From Bacteroidales bacterium (GTDB lineage Bacteria > Bacteroidota > Bacteroidia > Bacteroidales > NBLH01), in assembly GCA_029933755.1 (NCBI GenBank), contig JAOZNO010000035.1, positions 1 through 12,684 on the forward strand: a DNA stretch of 12,684 bases, given 5' to 3'. The notes under the pieces are model-generated. The model was not told the origin of the DNA and searched no databases. It worked only from the letters and a program-made list of their open reading frames with translations. Of the stretch, positions 1 to 7,578 are shown piece after piece. The position numbers and the translations under genes were made by a program. The stretch's first letter is position 1, and every line of letters begins with the position of its first letter.

Positions 1-258
1 CAGCAACCGCTTGGTGGTAAGGCTCAGTTTGGTGGTCAGCGATTTGGTGAAATGGAGGTTTGGGCACTTGAAGCTTTCGGTGCAGCAAATATCTTACAGG
101 AAATACTTACTGTTAAATCTGATGATGTGATTGGTAGAGCAAAAACATATGAGGCTATTGTAAAAGGTGATCCTTTACCAACACCGGGTATTCCCGAGTC
201 TCTTAATGTATTGCTACATGAACTGAGAGGTCTTGGCCTGAACATCAAATTAGAATAA
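1..258 (+). CDS. rpoB: DNA-directed RNA polymerase subunit beta, C-terminal end (partial)
   Basis: This is the last 85 codons of rpoB; the reading frame is open from base 1 and stops with TAA at 256-258. The visible protein has the beta C-terminal signature: GGKAQFGGQRFGEMEVWALE, then AANILQEILTVKSDD, KGDPLPTPGIPESLNVL and LRGLGLNIKLE. This is the conserved clamp/anchor region that contacts the beta-prime subunit in core RNA polymerase. The start and most of the gene lie upstream of the window. It lies 159 bp before rpoC on the same strand, the classical rpoBC order. The ATG at 52 is an internal methionine, not a start. Identification is from recognised conserved sequence and is very secure. 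Confidence 0.98.
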   Translation, partial: QQPLGGKAQFGGQRFGEMEVWALEAFGAANILQEILTVKSDDVIGRAKTYEAIVKGDPLPTPGIPESLNVLLHELRGLGLNIKLE

Positions 259-272
259 TCGGTTGCAGTTAT

Positions 273-303
273 ATATTCAGTAGGTAAATTACTTACCGAA
301 TAT
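273..303 (+). other. bulged hairpin in the rpoB-rpoC intergenic region
   Basis: The sequence can fold as ATATTC (273-278) plus GGTAA (283-287) pairing with TTACC (293-297) plus GAATAT (298-303). The loop is five nucleotides, with a four-nucleotide bulge (AGTA) on the 5' side. No T-tract follows, so it is not a standard terminator. It could be an RNA processing or stability element between the rpoB and rpoC reading frames. Function is inferred only from pairing. Confidence 0.35.
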
Positions 304-354
304 TATACGAAAATATGGTACTTAAAACTAATATTATATTTTCATTTAGCGCTT

Positions 355-379
355 GTGGAGGGGTACTAAGTCTCTCCAT
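355..379 (+). other. second hairpin in the rpoC leader
   Basis: GTGGAG (355-360) can pair with CTCCAT (374-379), with one G-U pair at the base, about 38 nt before the rpoC start. The 3' side runs into a pyrimidine-rich stretch (GGGTTTCTTCTT), which is too poor for a confident intrinsic terminator. It may be an attenuator or processing element, or chance. The segment 350-385 is more GC-rich than the surrounding intergenic DNA, which hints at selection for structure. Confidence 0.3.
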
Positions 380-417
380 GAGGGTTTCTTCTTAATTAAT
401 TTAACAAAGATTTAATT

Positions 418-3400
418 ATGGCTTTTAGAAGAGATATTAAAGTAAAAAGCGATTTCACAAAAATAACTATAGGTTTAGCTTCTCCTGAGGTAATATTAGA
501 ACATTCAAGCGGTGAAGTATTAAAACCAGAAACAATCAATTATAGAACATACAAACCAGAGAGAGACGGTTTATTTTGCGAGCGAATTTTTGGCCCCGTA
601 AAAGACTATGAATGTCACTGCGGAAAATATAAAAGAATAAGATATAAAGGAATTGTTTGTGACCGATGTGGTGTTGAAGTTACCGAGAAGAAAGTACGTA
701 GAGAAAGAGTAGGACACATTTCTTTGGTTGTTCCGGTTGCTCATATTTGGTATTTTAGATCATTACCTAACAAAATTGGGTATTTATTAGGTTTACCAAC
801 CAAAAAGCTTGACTCTATTATATATTATGAAAGATATGTAGTAATACAGCCAGGTGAAAAAACTGCTGACGGTGTAAAATATCTTGATTTTCTAACAGAA
901 GAAGAATATTTAGACATTTTGGACAGTTTGCCAAAAGAAAATCAAATGTTGGATGATAGTGATCCGAATAAATTCATGGCAAAAATGGGTGCTGAGGCTC
1001 TTTACTCATTGCTGTCAAGAATTGATTTAGACAATTTGGTTTATGACTTAAGAGATAAAGCAAGTAAAGAAACATCGCAACAGAGAAAAAATGAAGCCTT
1101 AAAAAGGTTGCAAGTTGTTAACGCATTCCGTAATTCTAGAAATACGAACAAACCGGAATGGATGATTGTGAAAGTTGTACCTGTTATTCCACCAGAATTA
1201 CGGCCATTAGTTCCACTTGATGGCGGTAGATTTGCAACTTCAGATCTAAATGATTTATATCGAAGAGTAATTATCCGTAATAATCGACTTAAACGACTTA
1301 TTGAAATAAAAGCACCGGAAATTATATTGAGAAATGAAAAAAGAATGCTACAGGAATCTGTAGATTCATTGTTTGATAACTCAAGAAAATCAAGTGCTGT
1401 AAAAACAGAAGCAAACAGGCCACTTAAATCATTAAGTGATAGTTTAAAAGGGAAACAAGGTAGATTCAGACAAAACCTTTTGGGTAAAAGGGTTGACTAT
1501 TCAGCACGTTCTGTAATTGTTGTTGGGCCGGAATTACAACTACATGAGTGCGGTATTCCAAAAAATATGGCAGCTGAACTTTACAAGCCTTTTGTAATCA
1601 GAAAATTGATTGAAAGAGGAATTGTAAAAACAGTAAAGTCTGCTAAGAAAATTGTAGACCGTAAAGACCCGGTTGTTTGGGATATTCTTGAAAATGTACT
1701 AAAAGGTCATCCTGTATTATTAAACAGAGCCCCTACCCTACACAGATTAGGGATTCAATCGTTTCAACCTAAGTTGATTGAAGGAAAAGCAATTCAGTTA
1801 CACCCATTGGTGTGTACGGCTTTTAACGCTGACTTTGATGGTGACCAAATGGCGGTTCACTTACCATTAGGTAATGCTGCTATTCTTGAAGCACAAATAT
1901 TAATGCTTGCTTCGCATAACATTTTAAATCCTGCAAATGGTGCACCAATTACCGTTCCTTCACAGGATATGGTATTAGGTTTATATTATATTACAAAATC
2001 AAGAAAAAGCACTAAAGAAAAACCTGTAAAAGGTGAAGGTTTAGTCTTTTACTCGCCAGAAGAAGCTGAAATTGCATATAATGAAAAAGAAGTCGAACTT
2101 CATGCACATATAAAAATTAAAGTAGATGTTCTTGAAGATGGGAAAATCGTTAATAAATTAATTGAGACTTCACTTGGTCGCGTATTATTTAATCAACACG
2201 TTCCAGAAGGTATTGGTTTTATTAATGAATTACTGACTAAAAAAGCACTTAGAGACATTATTGGTAGTATCCTTAAAATAAAAGGAACTGCTGCAACAGC
2301 AAAGTTTCTGGATGATATTAAACATCTTGGATACCAGATGGCATTTAAAGGTGGTCTTTCGTTTAACCTGGATGATGTAATTATTCCTAAAGAAAAAGTT
2401 ACATTAGTTAAAGAAGGTTATGCGCAAGTTGATGAAGTATTGAATAACTATAATATGGGGTTCATTACTAACAATGAAAGATATAACCAAATTATTGACA
2501 TTTGGACACATACAAATGCCCGTTTAACACAAACTTTAATGAATCAACTTTCTTCTGACAACCAGGGATTTAACTCTGTTTACATGATGTTAGATTCAGG
2601 TGCGAGGGGTTCAAAAGAGCAGATTAGGCAGCTTTCAGGTATGAGGGGTCTTATGGCCAAACCTCAAAAATCAGGTGCTTCTGGTGCAGAGATTATTGAG
2701 AATCCAATTCTGGCAAACTTTAAAGAAGGCTTATCAGTTCTGGAGTACTTTATTTCTACACACGGTGCTCGTAAAGGTTTAGCGGATACAGCACTTAAAA
2801 CAGCTGATGCGGGTTATTTAACTCGGCGTTTGGTTGATGTAGCACAAGATGTAATTATTACAGGTGAAGATTGTGGAACATTAAGAGGTTTGGTTGCAAC
2901 TACTTTAAAGAAAAATGAAGAAGTTGTTGAATCATTATATGACCGTATTTTAGGTAGAACTTCTGTTCACGATATTTATCATCCTTTAACGGGTGAACTT
3001 ATTACTGCTGCGGGTAATCAATTAACTGAGGAAATTTCTCAAATTATAGAAGATTCACCAATTGAGCGGGTTGAAATACGTTCGGTATTAACTTGCGAAT
3101 CAAGAAGAGGTGTTTGTGCAAAATGTTACGGACGTAACCTTGCAAGCGGAAGAATGGTGCAAAATGGTGAAGCCGTTGGTGTTATTGCAGCTCAATCAAT
3201 TGGAGAGCCAGGTACGCAGCTTACCTTAAGAACATTCCACGTAGGTGGTACAGCCGGTAATATTGCTACAGAGTCAGGTGTAACTTCGAAATATAATGGT
3301 ATTGCAGAATTTGAAGAATTACGAACAGTTGACCATGAAGATAGTGATGGGAAAAAGGTTAAAATAGTAATTGGTCGTTTGGCTGAATTAAAAATTGTTG

Positions 3401-4692
3401 ACCCGAATACAAAAATTACTCTATCAACTCATTCAATCCCTTATGGTTCTAAGCTATTTGTTAAAGAGGGTTCTAAAATTAAAAAGGATGAAAAAGTTTG
3501 TGAATGGGATCCGTATAATGCGGTAATTGCTTCAGAAGCTACTGGTAAAATTGAATTTATTCAATTAATTGAAGGTATAACCTTTAAGCAGGAGTCTGAT
3601 GAACAAACTGGTTTAATGGAAATTGTAATTATTGAAACGAAAGATAAAACAAAACACCCCGAAATTAATATTCTATCTGATGAAGGAGAAATTCTAAAAA
3701 CATATAACCTTCCAACAGGTGCACATATTATTATTAAAGAAGGTGATACAGTTAAACAGGGTGCTGTTTTTGCAAAAATACCAAGGAACTTAGGTAAAGC
3801 TGGTGATATTACCGGTGGTCTGCCGCGAGTTACGGAATTATTTGAAGCACGAAACCCATCTAACCCTGCTGTTGTAACAGAAATTGATGGTGTGGTATCT
3901 TTTGGTAAAATTAAAAGAGGTAACAGGGAAATAATGATTACATCAAAAACAGGAAATGAGAAAAAATACCTCGTTTCTCTGTCAAAACAGATTCTTGTTC
4001 AAGCAAATGATTATGTAAAATCCGGAATCCCTCTTTCTGATGGAGCTACCACTCCTGCTGATATACTTGCAATTAAAGGGCCTACAAAGGTTCAGGAATA
4101 TATTGTAAATGAAGTTCAGGAAGTTTATCGATTACAAGGTGTGAAAATTAACGACAAGCATTTTGAGGTTATTGTACGCCAGATGATGAAGAAAGTTGTT
4201 ATTGCAGACTCTGGTGATACTGACTTCCTTGAGAAGCAAGTGATTGATAAATGGGCTTTCATTGAAGAAAATGATAGTATTTTCGGAAAAAAAGTAGTTA
4301 TTGATGCCGGTGATTCTACAGCACTTCACCCGGGACAGGTTGTTTCTGCAAGAAAACTAAGAGATGAAAACTCTTTACTTAAACGTAAAGATCTAAAATT
4401 AGTTGGAACCAGAGATGCCATTACAGCAACCTCTAGTCAGGTACTTCAGGGAATTACAAAAGCTTCACTTCAAACAAAAAGCTTTATTTCAGCAGCATCA
4501 TTCCAGGAAACAACAAAAGTCCTTAATGAAGCAGCAATTAATGGAAAAGTTGATTATCTTGAAGGATTAAAAGAAAATGTTATTGTTGGACACTTAATAC
4601 CGGCTGGTACAGGAAGAAGAGTTTACAAGAACATAATTGTGGGTTCTATGGAAGAATACGAGAGTTTGACTAAAAATAAAAAGGAAGAATAG
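418..4692 (+). CDS. rpoC: DNA-directed RNA polymerase subunit beta-prime
   Basis: This is a complete 1424-residue beta-prime subunit, which forms the clamp and most of the active site of RNA polymerase with beta. Visible landmarks in order: the N-terminal zinc site C66, C68, C81 and C84; the catalytic NADFDGD motif at residues 470-476, whose three aspartates bind the essential magnesium; the rim and bridge helix around HGARKGLADTALKTADAGY from residue 782; a second zinc site C819, C893, C900 and C903; and the trigger loop beginning GTQLTLRTFHVGG (932-944). The trigger loop is interrupted by about 185 residues before DITGGLPRV (1130-1138), in the place and at the size of the E. coli SI3 insertion. 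The C-terminus carries KASLQTKSFISAASFQETT and ENVIVGHLIPAGTG. Length is normal for the family (E. coli about 1407). The ATG at 418 gives the expected MAFRRDIKVKSDF start. There is no Shine-Dalgarno sequence, only an A/T-rich leader, as is usual in Bacteroidota. No separate promoter was found, so read-through from rpoB is likely. Confidence 0.99.
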   Translation: MAFRRDIKVKSDFTKITIGLASPEVILEHSSGEVLKPETINYRTYKPERDGLFCERIFGPVKDYECHCGKYKRIRYKGIVCDRCGVEVTEKKVRRERVGHISLVVPVAHIWYFRSLPNKIGYLLGLPTKKLDSIIYYERYVVIQPGEKTADGVKYLDFLTEEEYLDILDSLPKENQMLDDSDPNKFMAKMGAEALYSLLSRIDLDNLVYDLRDKASKETSQQRKNEALKRLQVVNAFRNSRNTNKPEWMIVKVVPVIPPELRPLVPLDGGRFATSDLNDLYRRVIIRNNRLKRLIEIKAPEIILRNEKRMLQESVDSLFDNSRKSSAVKTEANRPLKSLSDSLKGKQGRFRQNLLGKRVDYSARSVIVVGPELQLHECGIPKNMAAELYKPFVIRKLIERGIVKTVKSAKKIVDRKDPVVWDILENVLKGHPVLLNRAPTLHRLGIQSFQPKLIEGKAIQLHPLVCTAFNADFDGDQMAVHLPLGNAAILEAQILMLASHNILNPANGAPITVPSQDMVLGLYYITKSRKSTKEKPVKGEGLVFYSPEEAEIAYNEKEVELHAHIKIKVDVLEDGKIVNKLIETSLGRVLFNQHVPEGIGFINELLTKKALRDIIGSILKIKGTAATAKFLDDIKHLGYQMAFKGGLSFNLDDVIIPKEKVTLVKEGYAQVDEVLNNYNMGFITNNERYNQIIDIWTHTNARLTQTLMNQLSSDNQGFNSVYMMLDSGARGSKEQIRQLSGMRGLMAKPQKSGASGAEIIENPILANFKEGLSVLEYFISTHGARKGLADTALKTADAGYLTRRLVDVAQDVIITGEDCGTLRGLVATTLKKNEEVVESLYDRILGRTSVHDIYHPLTGELITAAGNQLTEEISQIIEDSPIERVEIRSVLTCESRRGVCAKCYGRNLASGRMVQNGEAVGVIAAQSIGEPGTQLTLRTFHVGGTAGNIATESGVTSKYNGIAEFEELRTVDHEDSDGKKVKIVIGRLAELKIVDPNTKITLSTHSIPYGSKLFVKEGSKIKKDEKVCEWDPYNAVIASEATGKIEFIQLIEGITFKQESDEQTGLMEIVIIETKDKTKHPEINILSDEGEILKTYNLPTGAHIIIKEGDTVKQGAVFAKIPRNLGKAGDITGGLPRVTELFEARNPSNPAVVTEIDGVVSFGKIKRGNREIMITSKTGNEKKYLVSLSKQILVQANDYVKSGIPLSDGATTPADILAIKGPTKVQEYIVNEVQEVYRLQGVKINDKHFEVIVRQMMKKVVIADSGDTDFLEKQVIDKWAFIEENDSIFGKKVVIDAGDSTALHPGQVVSARKLRDENSLLKRKDLKLVGTRDAITATSSQVLQGITKASLQTKSFISAASFQETTKVLNEAAINGKVDYLEGLKENVIVGHLIPAGTGRRVYKNIIVGSMEEYESLTKNKKEE

Positions 4693-4705
4693 TGTAACAC
4701 AGTTC

Positions 4706-4739
4706 GCAGAAGGCAGTAAAATAAACAACTGCCTTCTGT
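4706..4739 (+). other. strong hairpin between rpoC and the DUF3467 gene
   Basis: CAGAAGGCAG (4707-4716) is a perfect ten-base inverted repeat of CTGCCTTCTG (4729-4738), extended by a G-T wobble outside (4706/4739) and a T-A pair inside. The loop is A-rich and 10-12 nt long. No T-tract follows on either strand, so it is not a typical intrinsic terminator. A likely role is a 3' stabiliser or RNase processing site separating rpoC from the downstream small gene in a shared transcript, or partial attenuation. The pairing is seen directly; the role is inferred. Confidence 0.6.
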
Positions 4740-4773
4740 AAGCGTGTAATAATAAAATTAATAAGCTTATATA

Positions 4774-5094
4774 ATGGACGATAAAAAAAATCAAAACCAG
4801 ATTAATATTGAACTTAACGAAGATATTGCACAGGGGAAATATGCGAATCTGGCAATTATTACACATTCAAGTAGTGAATTTGTTGTTGATTTTGTAAGAG
4901 TTATGCCTGGCGTTCCAAAAGCAAAGGTTAATTCACGTATTATTCTTACACCTGAACATGCCAAACGCTTAATGTTAGCCTTACAGGAAAATATTAAAAA
5001 GTTTGAATCCTTACATGGTCCAATAAAGAATATCGACACATCTGGTGGTATTGCTATGCCACTAAATTTTGGCGGGCCAACTGCCGAAGCATAA
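4774..5094 (+). CDS. DUF3467 family protein
   Basis: This 106-residue protein of unknown biochemical role matches the DUF3467 pattern: YANLAIITHSSSEFVVDF (residues 23-40), the following P-G-V-P segment, a conserved SRIILTPEHAKRLMLALQEN stretch and a final ESLHGPI. No signal peptide or membrane segment is visible, so it should be cytoplasmic. It sits 81 bp downstream of rpoC on the same strand, separated by a strong hairpin, and ends just before an intrinsic terminator. It is therefore probably the last cistron of the rpoBC transcript. The rpoC-DUF3467 neighbourhood is common in Bacteroidota from general knowledge, which hints at a transcription-linked role, but nothing in the sequence shows one. 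The ATG at 4774 has no Shine-Dalgarno sequence. The reading frame is secure; the function is not known. Confidence 0.9.
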   Translation: MDDKKNQNQINIELNEDIAQGKYANLAIITHSSSEFVVDFVRVMPGVPKAKVNSRIILTPEHAKRLMLALQENIKKFESLHGPIKNIDTSGGIAMPLNFGGPTAEA

Positions 5095-5099
5095 ATTAT

Positions 5100-5126
5100 A
5101 AAAAGACTGCCTCGGCAGTCTTTTTT
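5100..5126 (+). terminator. intrinsic terminator of the rpoBC-DUF3467 unit
   Basis: AAAAGACTGC (5101-5110) and GCAGTCTTTT (5115-5124) form a ten-pair stem around the tetraloop CTCG. The T-run continues to 5126. The stem begins six bases after the DUF3467 stop codon. This is a textbook rho-independent terminator, and the A-tract on the left gives some activity on the other strand as well. Confidence 0.93.
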
Positions 5127-5279
5127 ATTTAAACACTTTGACTTCCTTCATCCTTTTATTACTTTCTCTTCCCCTGAATCATATTCCATAAATACTCAAA
5201 ATTTCACAAAACACATTTAGCTCAATTACCCCTTCTTCTAATAGAAATATTATTGGGATTTAATAATTCTGCATAATTA

Positions 5280-5316
5280 AACTAATTTTTTAGTTGATGC
5301 AACGTGTTTTTTAGTT
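5280..5316 (+). promoter_or_regulatory. candidate BlaI-type operator: two dyads 21 bp apart
   Basis: The first dyad is AACTAA-TTTT-TTAGTT (5280-5295), a perfect six-base inverted repeat. A second, degenerate copy, AACGTG-TTTT-TTAGTT (5301-5316), starts exactly 21 bp later. The ten-base half TTTTTTAGTT occurs identically at 5286-5295 and 5307-5316. The 21-bp offset is about two helical turns, which suits two dimers bound side by side. The first dyad has an ACTA-N6-TAGT spacing, as I recall for the staphylococcal mec operator. It overlaps the -33 element of the promoter for the adjacent BlaI-like repressor, so autorepression is the natural inference. Binding is not shown. Confidence 0.6.
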
Positions 5317-5323
5317 ATATTTG
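5293..5323 (+). promoter_or_regulatory. Bacteroidota-type promoter for the blaI/M56 unit
   Basis: A -7 element TATATTTG (5316-5323) matches the Bacteroidota consensus TAnnTTTG exactly. A GTTG (5293-5296), resembling the -33 TTTG/TTG element, precedes it by 19 nt, within the usual spacing. Transcription would start near 5330, giving a leader of about 35 nt before the repressor ATG. The -33 box lies within the first operator dyad, and the second dyad abuts the -7 box. Confidence 0.65.
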
Positions 5324-5364
5324 TTCTATAAATATTTTTTTAAGATATTAAAAAGAGTAATACA

Positions 5365-5739
5365 ATGATTACAAAACAATTAACAAACCGAGAAGAGGAC
5401 GTAATGAAGATATTATGGGTAGCTAAAAAAGGGTTCGTCAAAGATTTAATGAAGCAGCATCCAAACCCTAAACCTCATTATAACACATTTAGTACAATTA
5501 TTAGAGGCTTGGAAGATAAAGGGTTTGTAGCACACAATTCTTATGGAAACTCTCATGAATACTATCCTGCAATTACTAAAGAAGAGTATCGGAAAATGTC
5601 AATAAAAAATATGGTTACTGACTATTTTGAGTCTTCATACAAAAATATAGTTTCCTTTTTTGTGAATGAAGAAAAGTTGAATGTAGAAGACTTAAAGGAG
5701 TTAATTAAACTTATTGAAACGAAAAATAAAAATCAATAA
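5365..5739 (+). CDS. BlaI/MecI/CopY family transcriptional repressor
   Basis: This 124-residue winged-helix repressor is of the size typical for BlaI/MecI proteins. The N-terminal DNA-binding domain (about residues 4-70) shows LTNREEDVMKILW at the first helix, the recognition helix and wing region YNTFSTIIRGLEDKGFVAH (39-57), and a YYPAITKEEY hinge. The C-terminal helices (about 76-120, VTDYFESSYKNIVSFFVNEE then VEDLKELIKLIE) match the dimerisation part, where family members are cleaved to relieve repression. It is cytoplasmic. The next gene, an M56 protease, starts 3 bp after its stop, the usual repressor-sensor pair. In characterised relatives, cleavage triggered by the protease frees the operator; here the candidate operator lies in its own promoter. 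The ATG at 5365 is the first in frame, and the protein begins as family members do. The regulated targets are unknown and need not be beta-lactam genes. Confidence 0.92.
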   Translation: MITKQLTNREEDVMKILWVAKKGFVKDLMKQHPNPKPHYNTFSTIIRGLEDKGFVAHNSYGNSHEYYPAITKEEYRKMSIKNMVTDYFESSYKNIVSFFVNEEKLNVEDLKELIKLIETKNKNQ

Positions 5740-5742
5740 AAA

Positions 5743-7572
5743 ATGGTATTAACATTTTTCGAATTACAGATAAAAGGAGGAATTCTTCTTACAATTTCAG
5801 TATTAGTTTTTTTACTGTTCTTTTCCAATGAGCACTTTTTTAATCGAAATAGGGCATATTTATTAAGTAGCCTTTTTATACCATGGATAATGCCGTTGAT
5901 GGCAATGCCTGTTTGGTTAAAAAAAATATTTTTTGCAATTCCTGACAATATAGATAATCCTGTTGTGCCGTTAGTAATTGCCAATACCAATCAGCTACAA
6001 ACTACAATTTCTGCAGAAAGTTTATTCTCATGGGAGTTGGTAGGATTTTATTTTTATGGTTTTATTAGTTTTGTATTATTGTTACGCTTAATATGGGCTT
6101 CCCGTTATATTATTCAATTAAAAAAAGGTTCTGAATTATCAAAATTTAAAGGATTTAAAACAGTCATTCTAAGAGATAAACAGATGAGCCCTTTCTCTTT
6201 TTTTCGAACAATCTATTTGCCAAAAAGTTTGGAAAAAAGTATTGATAAAAACCTTGTTCTTGAGCATGAAAAAGTTCATTGTAATCAATGGCACTCTATC
6301 GATATTTCCTTGGCTGAATTGTTATTAGTATTTCACTGGTGGAATCCATTTGCATGGTGGTTACGAAAGCTTATTGCCCTTAACCATGATTATAATGTTG
6401 ACAAACTTATGTTAAAACAAGCCTCTGAGCCAAAACAATATCAGTTTTCCCTAATTAATATTTTATCAGGGAAAAATCAGGTGCAATTAGTTAATAATTT
6501 TAATAAGAATCTCACTAAAAAACGTATTATTATGATGAATAAAGCAAATACAAAAAGTTATATAGCTTGGTTAAAAGTAATTTTCATAGTACCTATAGTA
6601 GCATTACTTTTTTTAGGGTTTACGAATTCTGATAAAACCAATAGTGATGGGTCACAAGAAGTAATTCTGAATTTAACAGCTAAGGTAAATAATTACAAAC
6701 ATGAAGATACTAATGTTACGACTAAGGAAAACAAGCATAATAAAAAAGTTAATACCAGTATTAAAACTGTATCTGATAAACAGATATTAACAAATGTTAA
6801 TACCGAAACTAAAGTTCAGAAAAAAATAAAAGGAACAGTAAGCTCTACAGAAACACTTAAACCTATTGAGGAAGTTAAAATTTTTAACAAATATGGAGAA
6901 TTACTTGCTACCACAAATAAAAAAGGCAAATTTTCATTCAAATTTGTTGGAAACCCAAATACGCCAAAGGAACATCAAGGTGAGATTTTGTTTGTAAAAG
7001 AAGGTTTTCAACCAACACATTATAAATTAGATTTAATGTCTGACAATAAAATTAATATAGAACTGAAAACTGAGAACAAAGATAAAACAGGTAAAATAGA
7101 AAATGAAAGAGAAATTGATACCAGGGGCCTTTCAAATGCTCTAAATATTGGAACAATGAATGATTATACCCAACCTCTATTTCTAATTGATGGTATGGAA
7201 TCAACAAAAAAAGTAGTAAATAGTCTAAATCAAAACTCAATTCAATCAATTTCCATAATCAAAGATAAAATACAACTAAAGCCATATGGCGACAAAGGAA
7301 AAAATGGTGTAATCATCGTTACCTTAAAAGATGAGTCAAAGCTTGATTCTAAAAAAGCCGTTGTGATGTCAATAGATGAAATTGCAGAAAAAGATCATCC
7401 ACTCTATATTGTTGATGGCAAAGAGTGGACATATAAAGAAATTAAAAACCTCGATAAAAATTCTATAGAATCAACCAAGGTGCACAAGGATAAATTAACC
7501 ATTGAAAAACATGGTAAAAAAGCAAAAAATGGTATAATATTTATTAAATTAAAGGATATTAATAACAAATAG
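5743..7572 (+). CDS. BlaR1-like M56 family membrane zinc metalloprotease with SusC-plug-like C-terminal repeats
   Basis: This is a 609-residue inner-membrane protein. Hydrophobic segments are visible at about 11-28, 38-57, 98-118 and 274-293. Between the third and fourth lies the M56 catalytic domain: SPFSFFRTIYLP (149-160), the zinc motif HEKVH (175-179) and NPFAWWLRKLIALNHD. The expected downstream glutamate ligand, usually in an N-x-E-[FY]-x-A-D context, appears as aspartate (D216 in NHDYNVD), which may weaken catalysis or be a conservative swap. After the last membrane span come a Lys/Thr/Asn-rich linker, a carboxypeptidase-regulatory-like beta domain (about 361-445) and two related copies of a PLxxxDGx...NGVIxxxL unit (478-531 and 553-606). 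There is no penicillin-binding sensor domain as in BlaR1 proper. It lies 3 bp after the repressor gene and presumably inactivates that repressor on an unknown envelope signal. Regulation would follow the shared promoter. The family assignment is strong; the sensing role of the tail is inferred. Confidence 0.9.
   Translation: MVLTFFELQIKGGILLTISVLVFLLFFSNEHFFNRNRAYLLSSLFIPWIMPLMAMPVWLKKIFFAIPDNIDNPVVPLVIANTNQLQTTISAESLFSWELVGFYFYGFISFVLLLRLIWASRYIIQLKKGSELSKFKGFKTVILRDKQMSPFSFFRTIYLPKSLEKSIDKNLVLEHEKVHCNQWHSIDISLAELLLVFHWWNPFAWWLRKLIALNHDYNVDKLMLKQASEPKQYQFSLINILSGKNQVQLVNNFNKNLTKKRIIMMNKANTKSYIAWLKVIFIVPIVALLFLGFTNSDKTNSDGSQEVILNLTAKVNNYKHEDTNVTTKENKHNKKVNTSIKTVSDKQILTNVNTETKVQKKIKGTVSSTETLKPIEEVKIFNKYGELLATTNKKGKFSFKFVGNPNTPKEHQGEILFVKEGFQPTHYKLDLMSDNKINIELKTENKDKTGKIENEREIDTRGLSNALNIGTMNDYTQPLFLIDGMESTKKVVNSLNQNSIQSISIIKDKIQLKPYGDKGKNGVIIVTLKDESKLDSKKAVVMSIDEIAEKDHPLYIVDGKEWTYKEIKNLDKNSIESTKVHKDKLTIEKHGKKAKNGIIFIKLKDINNK
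7174..7335 (+). repeat. coding repeat copy 1, SusC-plug-like unit
   Basis: Residues 478-531 of the M56 protein run from PLFLIDGM through LNQNSIQSISIIKDK to YGDKGKNGVIIVTLKD. The order of motifs is that of the plug of SusC-type receptors (PLYVIDG, then N-x-x-x-I-x-S-I-x-x-x-K-D, then YG-x-x-G-x-NGVIxxTxK). It is paralogous to copy 2 by reading the two side by side. The similarity is at protein level only; the DNA has diverged. Confidence 0.75.
7399..7560 (+). repeat. coding repeat copy 2, SusC-plug-like unit
   Basis: Residues 553-606 of the M56 protein run from PLYIVDGK through LDKNSIESTKVHKDK to HGKKAKNGIIFIKLKD. It aligns without gaps to copy 1 over 54 residues, at an offset of 75 residues, which indicates an internal duplication. 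Confidence 0.75.
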
Positions 7573-7578
7573 TCAAAC

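Noticed and set aside
36..248. Minus-strand open frame opposite the rpoB end
   Set aside because: It is fully antisense to conserved rpoB codons, and its product has no recognisable features.
3241..3804. Trigger-loop insertion in rpoC as a novel domain
   Set aside because: Its position, size and sequence pattern correspond to the known SI3 insertion seen in E. coli beta-prime, so it is not new.
4132..4329. Minus-strand open frame inside rpoC
   Set aside because: It is antisense to the highly conserved beta-prime C-terminal region; a frame shadow in AT-rich DNA.
4594..4866. Minus-strand open frame spanning the rpoC-DUF3467 junction
   Set aside because: It overlaps two well-supported plus-strand genes and the hairpin between them. 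Its hydrophobic residues come from complementing Lys/Asn-rich codons.
5127..5279. Possible small gene or RNA in the pyrimidine-rich gap after the terminator
   Set aside because: No open frame with a sensible start, no tRNA-like fold and no repeat could be found; it appears to be plain intergenic DNA.
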